Source: Owenia fusiformis | Lineage: Eukaryota > Annelida > Polychaeta > Sabellida > Oweniidae | Length of the DNA: 64,000 nt | Assembly: GCA_903813345.2 (NCBI GenBank) | Contig: CAIIXF020000006.1 | Span: 1,922,001 to 1,986,000, forward strand | Direction of reading: 5' to 3' | Shown: positions 37,301 through 48,019 of the stretch, piece by piece | How the letters are laid out: every line of letters begins with the position of its first letter | How positions within the stretch are numbered: the stretch's first letter is position 1 | Program-made: the position numbers and the translations under genes | The notes under the pieces: model-generated | Database searches by the model: none | Seen by the model: the letters and a program-made list of their open reading frames with translations, nothing else | Told to the model about the DNA's origin: nothing

Positions 37301-40300
37301 ATGAAATTGTAAACTACTTGATACATTTTACAGATAAACTTTTCAATTAACACCGGGAGCTATTTGAAAAAGGAATAACCTAGTTTGTATGATAGTCATA
37401 TTTATTAAATATTTATTAAATTCATTGATTTCTCAATTCACCCCTTATAGGGTATAAGAGTACAAAAGACAAACTTAACTAATACAGTAACAAACATTAA
37501 AATAACATTTATATACATGTAAAAACATTTTTTTGCCCAGCCTCGATTAAAAATTTACAAAGTTTTATGAGTATATTTTTGTTTGAGTTCATTAATTTCT
37601 CAAACTTCTGTGTGTTTGGTCTTGTGGTATAACATTTAGGAAGGTATCTTTTTCTAATATAACTTAAAGCTTTGCATTCTAAAATGACATGAAATTCATC
37701 ACCTATTCCTTTACCACATAAATCACAAAACCTATTTTCCCTAGGAATATTTTTATAACGTCCTCTTTCAACTGGAACAATGCATTTTACTGTATAACTG
37801 TAACTGATTTTGTGAGGAACCCAATTGTTTGGCTTGAAACTCAATAAAATCTTGAATCTTTTTAATATTTTGTGTATTTCAGGTATAATCGTCTCAATAG
37901 CATACCTAAGTCACTGGCCAACTGTGTTTATATGGACGAGTTTAATGTTGAGGGGAACAGCATATCACTTCTACCAGTAAGTAATGTGCTTCAATACGAA
38001 ACAAAACTCAAATTGCAAATGAGTGAACTGCAGCAATTTAACTATTAAAACTTACAAAACAACTGCCACACAATACGATTTGAAAAATACAGTGAAGCAA
38101 ATGTCATCTTTTTAGAATATCTTTAAGTATTGAAGACATATTCTGTTAAGAAGCGATTTTACAGAAATTAGTTGATGACATTGTGAATTTAGAATTCATT
38201 TTGCTTGAATTCATGCCAGTCCTGTCCAATGTTCCCTTCTTAAATTACCATGTTATTCAATGATATTATGAAATTACCATGTGTTCAGTTATTTTGACAT
38301 ATTTCCAGTGTTAAGTGAATTTAATTTCAATATTTTTATGGCAGAACATAAGTAGCAGATATCAAACCAAATATCCCTAGAATATTGTTATGTATATCAT
38401 CTATAACACCTTTTCTAAGTGCTACATTGTCGTTGTCATGAGCTTATGTTAACCTGTTCATCTTCAATTTTATATAGATGCAGACAAGTGCCAAGAACTG
38501 GTAAGGATTTTGGCATGCTGGGGAAATAACTTGGTTGCCACTTTTAATTTCTTGATAAAAGTGTGATATTTATCGCTGTGTGTTTTGTTTTCAGGAGGGA
38601 TTATTAGCTAGTTTAGTCAACTTAACGAATATCACCCTATCGCGGAATGCGTTCCAGTCATACCCAGTTGGTGGACCAGCGCAGTTTATAGCCACTCAGG
38701 TAAAATTGCAGTCACCTTAATGTTCGGTGTGGTAACAGACACTTGAAATACTTGTACATTCAACTTTCTCACCTCATTTAATAGTCAGGTTTGAAATACA
38801 TACAAGGACTAAAACCTCAATGATATCTTACACATTATAATGCATTGGGTTGACTTTATTCTTATGAAAAAGTATTCACAAATATGATGGCTCTATATAA
38901 TGAAAAAAATGTAACATACATAAGTAAGGTTACTTAATCTGGAAGTATTATACCTTTCAGAGTCCCATGAATGATTGACATGATATTAGAAATTAACCTT
39001 AGTAAATGGAACATCTCCAAAGTGAACACTTAGATATCCCATAGGTGTTCCATTTGTGAATGTTTTAAATATCTTAATTTGGAAAACAAGTAAATCATAT
39101 GCTCAATTAAATTCACTTCTCTCAATTTTATTGTTCCATTCACATAAGTTTTAAATCTCGTACTACTTTGGAGAACAAGTGATTTGTATGCTTAGTTTAA
39201 TTCACTTCTCTCAATTTTATTGTTCCATTCACATACGTTTTAAATCTCGTACTACTTTGGAGAACAAGTGATTTGTATGCTTAGTTTAATTCACTTCTCT
39301 CAATTTTATTGTTCCATTCCCATAAGTTTTAAATCTCGTACTACTTTGGAGAACAAGTGATTTGTATGCTTAGTTTAATTCACTTCTCTCAATTTTATTG
39401 TTCCATTCACATAAGTTTTAAATCTCGTACTACTTTGGAAAACAAGTGAATTGTATGCTTAGTTTAATTCACTTCTCCCAATTTTATTACAGTCCATCAA
39501 CATGGAACACAACCAGGTTAACAAAGTCCCATTCGGAATATTTTCCCGGGCAGAATACCTGACACGTCTAAACATGAAGGACAACCAACTGACTTCTCTT
39601 CCCCTAGATATTGGTAGCTGGGTAAAGATGGTCGAGTTGAATCTCGGTACAAATCAACTCTCAAAGATCCCAGATGATATACAAAACCTACAAGCCCTAG
39701 AAGTTCTAATACTCAGTAACAATCTTTTGAGAGTAAGTTCATTCTATTCAGCTTTATAGTGCTCTATTACTCCAGCTGGAACAAATCATTTATACATATC
39801 TAAAGGAGTTCTTTGTCTTATACTCCATCGTATATTAGGAGGTCAGATGAATAATATACCTACAAATGCTTTAACAAGAATTACGTTAAGTTTACTAATG
39901 CTATATAAAATTTGCAATGATGACAATGCATAAAAACTTGAAATATTAAGTTTGGTGAAATTGGCCTATATAGTACTTCATGATATAAAAACGTAATTTA
40001 CTTTTTGATTGACATATTTTTGGTTTCCCATTTTCCAGAGGCTACCCCCAACTATAGGAAACTTAAAGAAATTGCGTGTTCTTGACCTGGAAGAGAACAA
40101 ACTGGAATCTTTACCTCCAGAGATAGGCTTTTTGAAGGATTTGACACGCCTAGTTGTTCAGGCCAATCAGCTGACTGCTTTGCCTCGAGCTATTGGCTGC
40201 CTTAACAATCTACAATATCTGGGTGCCGGAGAGAATAACCTCACGTCAATACCTGATGACATAGGTCAGTCTTTTATTTGAAAAGTCAGTGTGATTAAAC

Positions 40301-41937
40301 AGCAGTAAGCAACACCATTGATTCATGTCTAGGATGTAGATTGGATCAAACTGTATCTTGAATTCACCTTTTCGCGGTTCGCTCTTTGAATCAGAATGTT
40401 CGCAAATATGCACTCAAAAAGGACAAAATTTGATTGGTCAATATTTTCCCACTATGCATTTCGTGTAGCTATTTGCGTGACACGAAAGTTCTAAATCAAA
40501 CTAGATTACTCAATTTTGTTTTTACACACGCACGCTAAATAAAACAATGACACCATCGTAAGTATTCTTCTTTGTCATTGCTTTAATAGTCAGTATACCG
40601 AGTTTAATCAATAAAAGATTGTACAATGAACAAGAAAATTCGGAAACGAGTACTATAGATTTGTTTTCGGACCACTGAACAGATTGATCTAGATAATAGC
40701 GACACGTCTTCTTTGGTCTACTGCTCAGTTGTTTGTGGGTTTTCAACGTAACTCTATAATGTAATTTGAAGATGAATACTTTTATTCAGTTGTTGCATCG
40801 ATGTCGCAGTTTGTAGTGCGGTAAGATTGGCATGAAAGTATTGAAAGTCGAATGGAATTGTTTTTTCGAATATGGCGACTAGTCTACTGATCATGTGACC
40901 TTCTCTTCCGGAATATTTTCTCACTTTTCAATCATCGTTTTCACCACGCTATGAATTAAAACAATGAAAAAAATAGCTGTTATATTAGGATTAATGAGAG
41001 ATCAATCGTTTCTAATAATTTTTTCTGTACTCTCGTATGGGAATATGAACGAATATATCGTTTGCAAAATAGGTGTGAAAATCCCCATGTTAAACCTATG
41101 AGGGAAAATAAATAAGTATAAATTTGTTCCTTCGCGAACTGCATCATGGGAAATATTTTGCCCTTATAAGGAAAGATTTTCGCGTCTTCTCTTTTGAAGA
41201 GGGAACAACGATTTCGAGAATTCATTCTCATTTATTTCATCTATTTATTTCTATTTTTTGAAACTAGTGTATAAAAGGAAAATATTACTGGTGGAAAATT
41301 CATTAACTTTTTTTATTTTCACTTTATTGCAAAGCTGCAATATGTTTATGTAAAACAGATTTATATTTTCTATGAAAATAAATCCTATATACATGTATTT
41401 ATTAAAACAATCCCTCTCCAGCCACTGGTGGAAATATAAACCTTATGTGCTATGTATGTTTTAGGGTCCCTGATGCAACTAGAGTCACTGTACATCAATG
41501 ACAACCCAAACCTGCACAACCTGCCCTTTGACCTGGCATTGTGTGCCAAGCTACAGATCATGAGCATTGAAAACTGTCCGCTCAGTGTTATCCCTACAGA
41601 GATTGTAGCTGGAGGACCTTCACTTGTTATTCAGGTACATTGCTCGATACTCAACTTAGATTGGTTTCAAGTTTGATACTCAACATTAATCTGATACTTG
41701 ATAGTCGAAGCCTGAGGATTTTCACCATTTTTTGGTGCAATGAAACGTTTCAAAAAGTATTTGATCATAGATTTTCTTATTTTAATTTCTGGTTAATGAG
41801 TTACATTATATTTCAATAGTTCGAATGAGTAATGGGCAATAAGTGTCCTGTTCATGCTGTTTTTTAATTTTATTAATATCTTGATGTTTTTTTACTTTCA
41901 GTACCTCAAAGTACAAGGACCTTATTGCCAAATGTGA
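25345..41937 (+). CDS. SHOC2: SHOC2 leucine-rich repeat RAS-RAF scaffold protein
   Basis: Coding exons: 25345-25380, 28226-28363, 32075-32143, 34612-34827, 35321-35416, 35903-36023, 36906-37014, 37883-37976, 38595-38699, 39493-39732, 40039-40264, 41465-41634, 41902-41937. Phases match throughout, giving 551 aa (human 582). Residues 1-58 are a low-complexity Lys/Pro tail. Residue 59 onward ([20 protein letters not shown]) starts the LRR solenoid, about 20 repeats of the LxxLxxLxLxxNxLxxLPxxI type. Diagnostic stretches include [42 protein letters not shown] and the C-terminal [19 protein letters not shown]. Known role: SHOC2 binds GTP-loaded MRAS and PP1C to remove the inhibitory phosphate from RAF, in the cytoplasm and at membranes. 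The first exon ([12 protein letters not shown]) is the least certain: it fits by phase and donor only. Confidence 0.95.
26952..27274. mobile_element. 305-bp MITE with 20-bp TIRs and 9-bp target duplication
   Basis: CAAGGAGGATTGGCTCCCAG at 26961-26980 is matched by its perfect reverse complement ending at 27265. CTGATAACT flanks both sides (26952-26960 and 27266-27274). A 9-bp duplication suits Mutator-like elements. It lies in SHOC2 intron 1 and holds no transposase. Confidence 0.9.
28168..28201 (-). repeat. Fragment of the 50664-51019 element
   Basis: ACCCTTTGCATTCGTTTGAC and the following CTTCACTTCTTAAAA are the reverse complement of the right end of the insertion at 50664-51019. It lies 25 bp before SHOC2 exon 2, in the upstream part of the splice-acceptor region. 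Confidence 0.75.
28416..29034. mobile_element. 619-bp TA-flanked MITE (CAGGGTGGGCC ends)
   Basis: The left end is CAGGGTGGGCCAAAAAAAAC; the right end is GGCCCACCCTG preceded by GTGGCATTTTTT. The TIRs are about 30 bp with few mismatches, flanked by TA (28414-28415 and 29035-29036), as for Tc1/mariner-type elements. It lies in SHOC2 intron 2. No transposase ORF is present. Confidence 0.85.
29973..30013. repeat. Hairpin with 14-bp perfect stem
   Basis: CAACAGGCGATTTT and AAAATCGCCTGTTG are separated by 13 bases in SHOC2 intron 2; flanking text repeats CCTGTTG-like words, suggesting a decayed repeat. Confidence 0.6.
30195..30258 (+). repeat. TCTG/TCCA microsatellite
   Basis: Imperfect (CTGT/CCTT/CCAT)n tract like the one that follows the left end of the 15251 element, but without its flanks. 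Confidence 0.6.
30462..30546. repeat. Nested palindrome with 28-bp perfect core
   Basis: The core at 30488-30515 (CAAAATCGATCATA and its exact complement) is a perfect 28-bp palindrome. It is enclosed by CCTTGGAGACCCCTTA and the inverse TAAGGGGTCTCCAGGG. It lies in SHOC2 intron 2. Confidence 0.75.
32851..32867 (+). promoter_or_regulatory. CCAAT and TATA box inside the foldback element
   Basis: CCAAT at 32851-32855 is followed by TATATAAAG at 32859-32867, about 47 bp before the ATG at 32914. The spacing is plausible for a polymerase II core promoter with a short leader. Confidence 0.4.
32914..33027 (+). CDS. Short ORF (37 aa) in the foldback core
   Basis: ATG to TAA encodes [20 protein letters not shown] and 17 more residues, acidic and without a recognised domain. 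Lying directly behind a TATA box, it could be the first coding piece of a lost transposase gene or a captured host first exon. It runs into arm sequence, where the frame ends. Coding status is unproven. Confidence 0.25.
   Translation: MAEQRDPEIPDGPEHDLSEEDMTFVARRDIACENFQA
33779..34165 (+). repeat. Two-hairpin dispersed repeat, copy 1
   Basis: The first half has inverted ends: TTTATCCTATGCCAAGTAGA near 33779 and TCTACTTGGTATAGGATAAA ending 34024. The second half (about 34030-34155) is a further imperfect hairpin around GGTAGATATGCATATC. The whole recurs inverted at 46885-47266. This copy lies in SHOC2 intron 3, just past the foldback element. Confidence 0.8.
35661..35735. mobile_element. Deleted relative of the CAGGGTGGGCC MITE
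   Basis: CAAGGTGGGCCAAAAAATG and the inverse GCATTTTTTGGCCAGCCTG enclose only about 37 bases; TA precedes the left end. It lies in SHOC2 intron 5. Confidence 0.6.
37430..37865 (-). pseudogene. 5'-truncated LINE fragment (ORF2 C-terminus)
   Basis: The minus strand encodes about 118 residues ending at 37509. It includes [35 protein letters not shown] and a C-terminal [12 protein letters not shown]. This CxxC...H...C pattern followed by a short helical end is typical of the C-terminus of many non-LTR retrotransposon reverse transcriptases. A 3' tail follows with AATAAATATTT repeats (to about 37385). The reverse transcriptase core is absent. It lies in SHOC2 intron 7 and stops right at the exon 8 acceptor region. 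Confidence 0.7.
39025..39490 (+). repeat. 89-bp tandem repeat abutting SHOC2 exon 10
   Basis: ATTCACTTCTCTCAATTTTA starts at 39111, 39200, 39289, 39378 and (as CTCCCA) 39467, an exact 89-bp period, with a decayed copy before them. The last copy reads into TTATTACAG, the acceptor of SHOC2 exon 10 at 39493, where other copies have TTATTGTTCC. Confidence 0.9.
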
Positions 41938-44900
41938 ATAATGCTTAGTGGGCCATATACAGCCTTGAGAAACACCATTTGGAATGAACTGCCACAGCAG
42001 ACACCAAATTATGACATATTTGGAAGTAGACACCATATTAGGAATAGACTGCCTAAGCCGCATCCTTATATGGAATAAATTCCTGGAATTGTACTGCAAT
42101 AAGTGGAAGGACCACTAAGTTAGGGCATGTATTATTTATGTCTAAAGGACACCGGAAGTATGAGGAAGATTCTCTATGTATTGGGTTGGCAAATAATACC
42201 ACCCAGTAGATTTAGCTGGCCAGATCCAAGGTTCTAGCTATATCTAAAAGTCTATGTATTAGTAAGGGATGGTGATGTTTGATGGCCCCCTTGGATCTAG
42301 ATATCCAGGGTCTGTATTGATAGCCATCTTACAGCCTTGGGCACTTAATTGACTGGACCATTCTACACTCGCATGCTAATAATTGCAGCATGTTGTATGA
42401 CTTGTATCCCATTGGCACTTTGGCCTTAGGTCCAAGACACTGTAGCTGGTCAGTAGGGTACAATGGCTTGACATTGCAACTGAAAACTTAACATGGAGTA
42501 CACTATCCATGAAAAAGCTTGAAGAATTTATTTTCAAAAACAGCCTGATGTTCAGGCTAGTTACACTTGTGCCCCATGGGAGTCAATACTCTGTGTGAAT
42601 CAGTGTGTGTTGGGATACCACAGAGGGCTATAACAAAGAGGAACAATAAATCTGAATGAAGGGATTTTATGTATTAGAACAGTTGGCCCTTACCCAGAGC
42701 AGACAGATATATAGCACACTTTGTTGTGAACAGTTATTAAAGAAGTGCAATTTGTAATTGAAATGACGCTGTATCTGGGGATCCGATGTAATGCTTATCC
42801 GTTTCCCATCTAACTGTTGTCATAGTAATCATTTGTCAGTTTATATATTTACAACGTATGAGTACATGGTGTAATATGGATTTTATATGTGCATTTTTTG
42901 ATAGTAATTTGTAAGTTTTGATTTTTATGGATTTTTTGAGTTGTTGTTTAATACTTTGTTGGTTGTAGCACGCAGACACAGTGCTTCCAGTTTAATCTTA
43001 AAGGTGGCAGCACTGTGTCTGTGCGTGGTGTATTTGAATATTGTACTTTAATGTTGTGAAGAGTCTATTAAATGTTGGCAGCCAGTACACTGTGTGCTAG
43101 CACATATAGAACATTCATTACTCAAGGTGGCCTAATTGTGAGCACCAAATAGCCGTGAATTTTCTTGGTTTGGAAAAACAGAAGTGGATTTTCGTTGTGT
43201 ATTAATATTAAAGGAATGAGTTATCTTAGTCCCTGTTGATTCGGTAGCTTGTGTTTTTAACACATCAGGGGAGGGGGAAAAGCTAGAAGATACCTGGCTA
43301 TTATGATGTTTTCATATATGAGAGCTACTAGAGATGTAGTATGCAGACTTTGAATACAAGACAAATAGTAAATTGTTCCATATGGTTGTTGAATTTTAGA
43401 GATTGATATAGTCAACTTAGAAGGAGATACAATTTATCTTCATGGTAAAGATGAAAATTGAACTTTAACATTGCCAAATTGTGTATTATCATTGACAAGA
43501 CAATATGTGTATATCTTTGAAAAACACCTGATGAACTATGAATTGTTAATGAGAATTTTTGAATGAAATGATTTGTAGATGCAATGAAAAGCATTGCTAA
43601 TACACATGATTGACTGGGATAAGTCATCTTTTGATTCACTCAACCAGTCTGCCACCAGGGCTCATTATTATTAAAACTATTTATTTAAAGTTTAAACTTT
43701 TTTATTATGGTCTTGTCTTCAATTTTGATTCCAAATTCAGAATAGGGAAAATTGTCTTTGTTTTTGAACATGTTAGCTTAATCATTTCATTTGTCATTTT
43801 TACCTCATAAATCTAAACAGTAAAGACTAATTATTATTATCAATACTTGTACTACCAATTGTAAGATCACAAAATATGACTTACCATTTCATCTCAATTA
43901 TCGGTAGTGCCACTTAGTAATGTGGATCTTTTTCTAATTCACTTATATTCATTATTATTCTCTTGGGAGGCAAAATTATGAAAAACATTTTTCTATTTAA
44001 GGTATCATGTAGAAAACTTTGGAATGATTTTGTTATAGATTTTAACTGTAAATTCTAATTCTGTTCACTGGTGTATTTTCAAAACAAATGAAATATTAAA
44101 TATTAATAATTTGTAAATCAAAGATAGAGAAATCCCAGACTTGCCAATTTAAGGAAAATCTTCAAGATTTATACACTATACAGGGGACTGTGTTACTTAA
44201 AATGCATCACTGTGGATGTCCTGCTATGAACTGAAGATTTGTACAGTAGTCTATATCATTGGTAAGATCATGTTATTCCAAATACATAAAGGGAAGCAAG
44301 TTGTCAATAGTTCAATATAATCTCAGAAACCTATGCTTTGTCTGTTATGGTTAATATACAAAAATGCAGAAATGTATCAAACATTTGAAGAGACTTTGAT
44401 GTGCATATTGTCTCAAGTGTTAGTTCTAATTACAATAGTTTTAATTACAATAGTTCTAATTACAATAAGACTACATGCAAGAGTAATTGATTTCATTGTT
44501 AGCTTGTACCACCAATAGACTTTGATAAAGGCATCTCTTTCTGTTTTTACCAAAGCTTGATAGAGATAACATAAATTACATTTTAAATTTGAAAAAAATA
44601 AAGAGTGGTAAAGAAATCTCAATTTGGAACTTGATGAGCAATTTTTGATAGTGTTGAAGCAGTGATATCCCCAAGATATTTTCTCAACTAAATCCTCATT
44701 CCATCTGTTCTTGGCCAAATTATCTCATTATGTCACACTGTTGACAAGTGCAAATAGATTTTCAACTCGGTGGCATGTCATTTTCATATTTTTAACTGGG
44801 TACTGCACATATTTGCTCTAATGCTGGGAGATAACTTGTTTGTGTCTATTGATGGTGCAACCAGATCATTATGAATTCAAACAAATTGAAGTTATATATT

Positions 44901-45480
44901 TTAGATCAGAATTCGTCATTCATGGCCTTTGAAAATAAATTTCTGAAAATAATATTGATCTTTTGACTGCTTCCCCATCCTATGGAAACCCAGTAAGATA
45001 CACTAGGTTTTTGTGAGCAAAAAATGAGCATATGTATAAATCAATTTTCATCATGAATTTGTCAAGTATTAATTGAATTAGAATAATTGGATTTCATCTT
45101 TCCTCTGATTTGAAAGTGAATCTGTTAAATGAATGTAAGAAGTAGAAGGAATGTTGTAAAATATGTATATCTGGCACTAGATATCTCAGTATGTTAGAGA
45201 TATTATATATATGTTGTTCAAAGTACCGCCCAATACAAGTCTAGTTCTAAATGCTTCAAATAGGAATTGATGAAATGCATATATGTAAATATATAATAAT
45301 AAACCAACTAAGATGTCATTTTGTTTGTTTTGGTTTTGATATTTAACCATATTGACAATGTCCAAAGGTTGACTTAAAATTATATCTCAACATTGTATTG
45401 TAAAACCCTATCAAGTTATGGAGAGGTCTAAAGCATGTAGATATACAGATCCAAAAGCTCATAATTAGTTATTCTTCTGA
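41938..45480 (+). other. Probable SHOC2 3'UTR and 3' flank
   Basis: No coding exon was recognised. AATAAA words occur (for example near 42645 and 45298), so the 3'UTR end cannot be fixed by eye. It contains the hairpin at 42969-43027. A short triplicated TTCTAATTACAATAG-like tract lies near 44420-44470. Confidence 0.4.
42969..43027 (+). ncRNA. Long near-perfect hairpin in the SHOC2 3' flank
   Basis: CACGCAGACACAGTGCTTCC pairs with the downstream GGCAGCACTGTGTCTGTGCG + TG. The stem carries a 2-nt bulge and a few single mismatches and continues inward through TTTAA/TTAAA to a tiny loop. About 59 nt fold almost fully. It could be a pre-miRNA-like hairpin or a very short foldback MITE; sequence alone does not decide. 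Confidence 0.35.
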
Positions 45481-45494
45481 TCAAATTATTATAC

Positions 45495-45770
45495 AAATAC
45501 AATATCTCCCAAAAGATTCACAATATGTTATGAATTGGTGAAGTTATTAATGATTCAAAGTGCAAAAATGGGTGAAAAATGTTTAAATTCTCCCAAATAA
45601 CAAGAAAGGTAACCATTCTTATAGAAAAATAATACATTATTGTAAAAATCTTTAGTTTTCCTGGAATAAAGTATGCACTTTTGTGATTTTTAGAAATTAG
45701 ACAGGACAAGGAATGACATGAGCCAAAAATATTCTAAAATTGAAACGATTTTTTGTTTGGCCTGCTCGCT
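45495..45770 (+). repeat. Dispersed repeat, copy 2 (partner at 3975)
   Basis: It matches 3975-4200 in the same orientation from CTCCCAAAAGATTCACAATA onward, with an extra segment of about 40 bp before GATTTTTTGTTTGGCC. No coding content is seen. Confidence 0.8.
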
Positions 45771-46884
45771 ATATCTGATTCTCTCTTTAACTATTTCATG
45801 CCCATTAAAATCTGAAAAAGGGGCAGTCCACTTAACATCATAATGAAGGGGGGTTTGGCATGTGTAACAAGGTGTTCCATTTTTGTAAACATTCCAAAGC
45901 TGCTCTTCTATCAGGTCAATCTCCTGTTCCATTTAACATCACTAGATATTACTCAATGAATTAAAGCATTTTGAATTATTTATCTGGTCATCATTATTAA
46001 TGTACTTTCCCCGGATGATCCAAGTCATAGGAGTCAAACTGTCTCATTGTTTGAGTCATGTGGCACACACAACTTTAATGGACCATTGATACTTTTCCTT
46101 GCACTAAACATGAATAACAAAGACAAACAAAGACAAAAACTTTTACATAAGATGAACATTTTATGTGTACTCAATGACGATAGCTTATTTGTAAGTATTC
46201 AATTTTGAATCTGGGAGTTACACATGAACTAAACGAAGCAATCATATTTCAAAATTATTTCTGTTCGTAAAAAGTGACTAGCCAATGAAATGATCTTGCA
46301 CAATATGCTCTTATCATAAACTCCATCCTGCATAGGACTCTAGCTAATAATACACTTATTAATATTAATGAAACAAAAGAACATTGATATTTTTAACACT
46401 ATTTATTTTTACATAGAGTTTTATAAATTGAATTTTTATTTCAATATGATGACAAATATAACATATGACATACATAATATAACATATTAAAAATCTGTAT
46501 AGCTGAGCACCCCAGCTCTAATCTGAACACCCCTCAATTTGATCATTTCCTCATGCCATGTTAACACCTGCCAATCTGGACATTTGGCTGATGCCAGAAG
46601 CATTGATATTATTACTATGCCATTATAAGGTAAATTCATACAATATACAATGTTTAATACAGTATAGTATTAAGCTATAAAATATTTAAAATTTATAGTT
46701 AATCATCATTACACAATCCTTGACAATATATTAGTGAAATGATTACATTATAATATGTAAAAAGTAGAAATCAGAATATAGAATTGATTATAAAACAATC
46801 TCCTTTAATTTTGAAATACTTCATCACATTCGTTTGAATATTTTAATTTTATCACAAATTATTATCCCTTATCACAAGACATGT
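45771..46884. other. No gene seen
   Basis: AT-rich sequence between SHOC2 and HTATIP2. The text at 46500-46560 (GAGCACCCC, GAACACCCCTC) looks like a decayed repeat with GTGTTC-type words, like those at 11078. Confidence 0.4.
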
Positions 46885-47266
46885 ATAAATAAGGGATATG
46901 TACTTGGAGGTTTTGGATATGGGGTTTATCCAGAGGGAGATATGCATATCTACCTGAGGGACCGATGTGCATATCTCACGAGGGATGAACCCAATATCTA
47001 AACCTACCGTACATAACTGCTTTATCCTATACCAAGTAGGGTTTCCAGGTGCATATGACCATTTCAATAGTACAAGGTGTAAAAACAATCAAATCATTCA
47101 TTTGCAAAGTCATTGTATTGCATTTCCACTACTTACCGGAAGCGGGAAGATATGCACCGAAGCGGGAGATATGGAGGTTCTGGATATGGAAACCTCAAAA
47201 TCAGGATACGGGATATATCTTACCAACTTATCTACCTAAAACTCTACTTGGCATAGGATAAACAGT
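46885..47266 (-). repeat. Two-hairpin dispersed repeat, copy 2 (inverted)
   Basis: Reverse complement of 33779-34165 with scattered substitutions and a small insertion; it again shows TATCCTATACCAAGTA-type ends and the GATATGCATATC hairpin. Confidence 0.8.
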
Positions 47267-47795
47267 CATATCTTTTATTAGGTAATAATATACTAGTAAG
47301 TTGTTGACATGTCACATCACATAAAATTGGAGCAAAAATGCACATACAATTTCCCCAACCCTGTAATTCATTTCAGATATATATTATTTGACATGCAATA
47401 AAACCTGAGTCAGTAAACAATTCCATGAAGTAATATTTTGACATTTGGACATTTTAGACCCACCTATTATATATTAAACCTCCACTGTCCCACTGTAAAG
47501 TTTAACCTGACCCTAGCAATGTTAACTTATCAAGTTTCACTACACTACATTTGAGTGTGCATTAAAATTGTATAGTGAAGTGAACAGGTGGAGGCCATTT
47601 TATATAGAGGAAAATACATAAAGGTGAAGGCCACTTGAATTATGAAAAATAGAATGGCATAATCTTCCCATTGCTAGAATCCAATCCAATCGAGGTTCAA
47701 ATTCTGAAGGTCATGGTTTGAGTTTTGTACATTATGGCAACAGGATATAATGGTACAATAGATCATTTTAGCAAATCCTGCTTAAAATGCAATCC
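47267..47795. other. No gene seen
   Basis: AT-rich flank of the 20-bp minisatellite; no exon or element was recognised. Confidence 0.4.
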
Positions 47796-47800
47796 ACATC

Positions 47801-48015
47801 CTCCATTTGCATTACCCATCCTCCATTTGCATTACCCATCCTCCGTTTGCAATACCCATCCTCCATTTGCATTACCCATCCTCCATTTGCATTACCCATC
47901 CTCCATTTGCATTACCCATCCTCCATTTGCATTACCCATCCTCCATTTGCATTACCCATCCTCCATTTGCAATACCCATCCTCCGTTTGCAATACCCGTC
48001 CTCCATTTGCATTAC
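47801..48015 (+). repeat. 20-bp minisatellite, about 11 copies
   Basis: The unit CTCCATTTGCATTACCCATC is repeated exactly every 20 bp, with two recurring variants (CTCCGTTTGC, AATACCC). Because 20 is not a multiple of 3 and the unit holds no stop, all three plus frames stay open; these ORFs are not genes. Each unit carries ATTTGCAT, an octamer-like POU-domain word. Confidence 0.9.
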
Positions 48016-48019
48016 TCTG

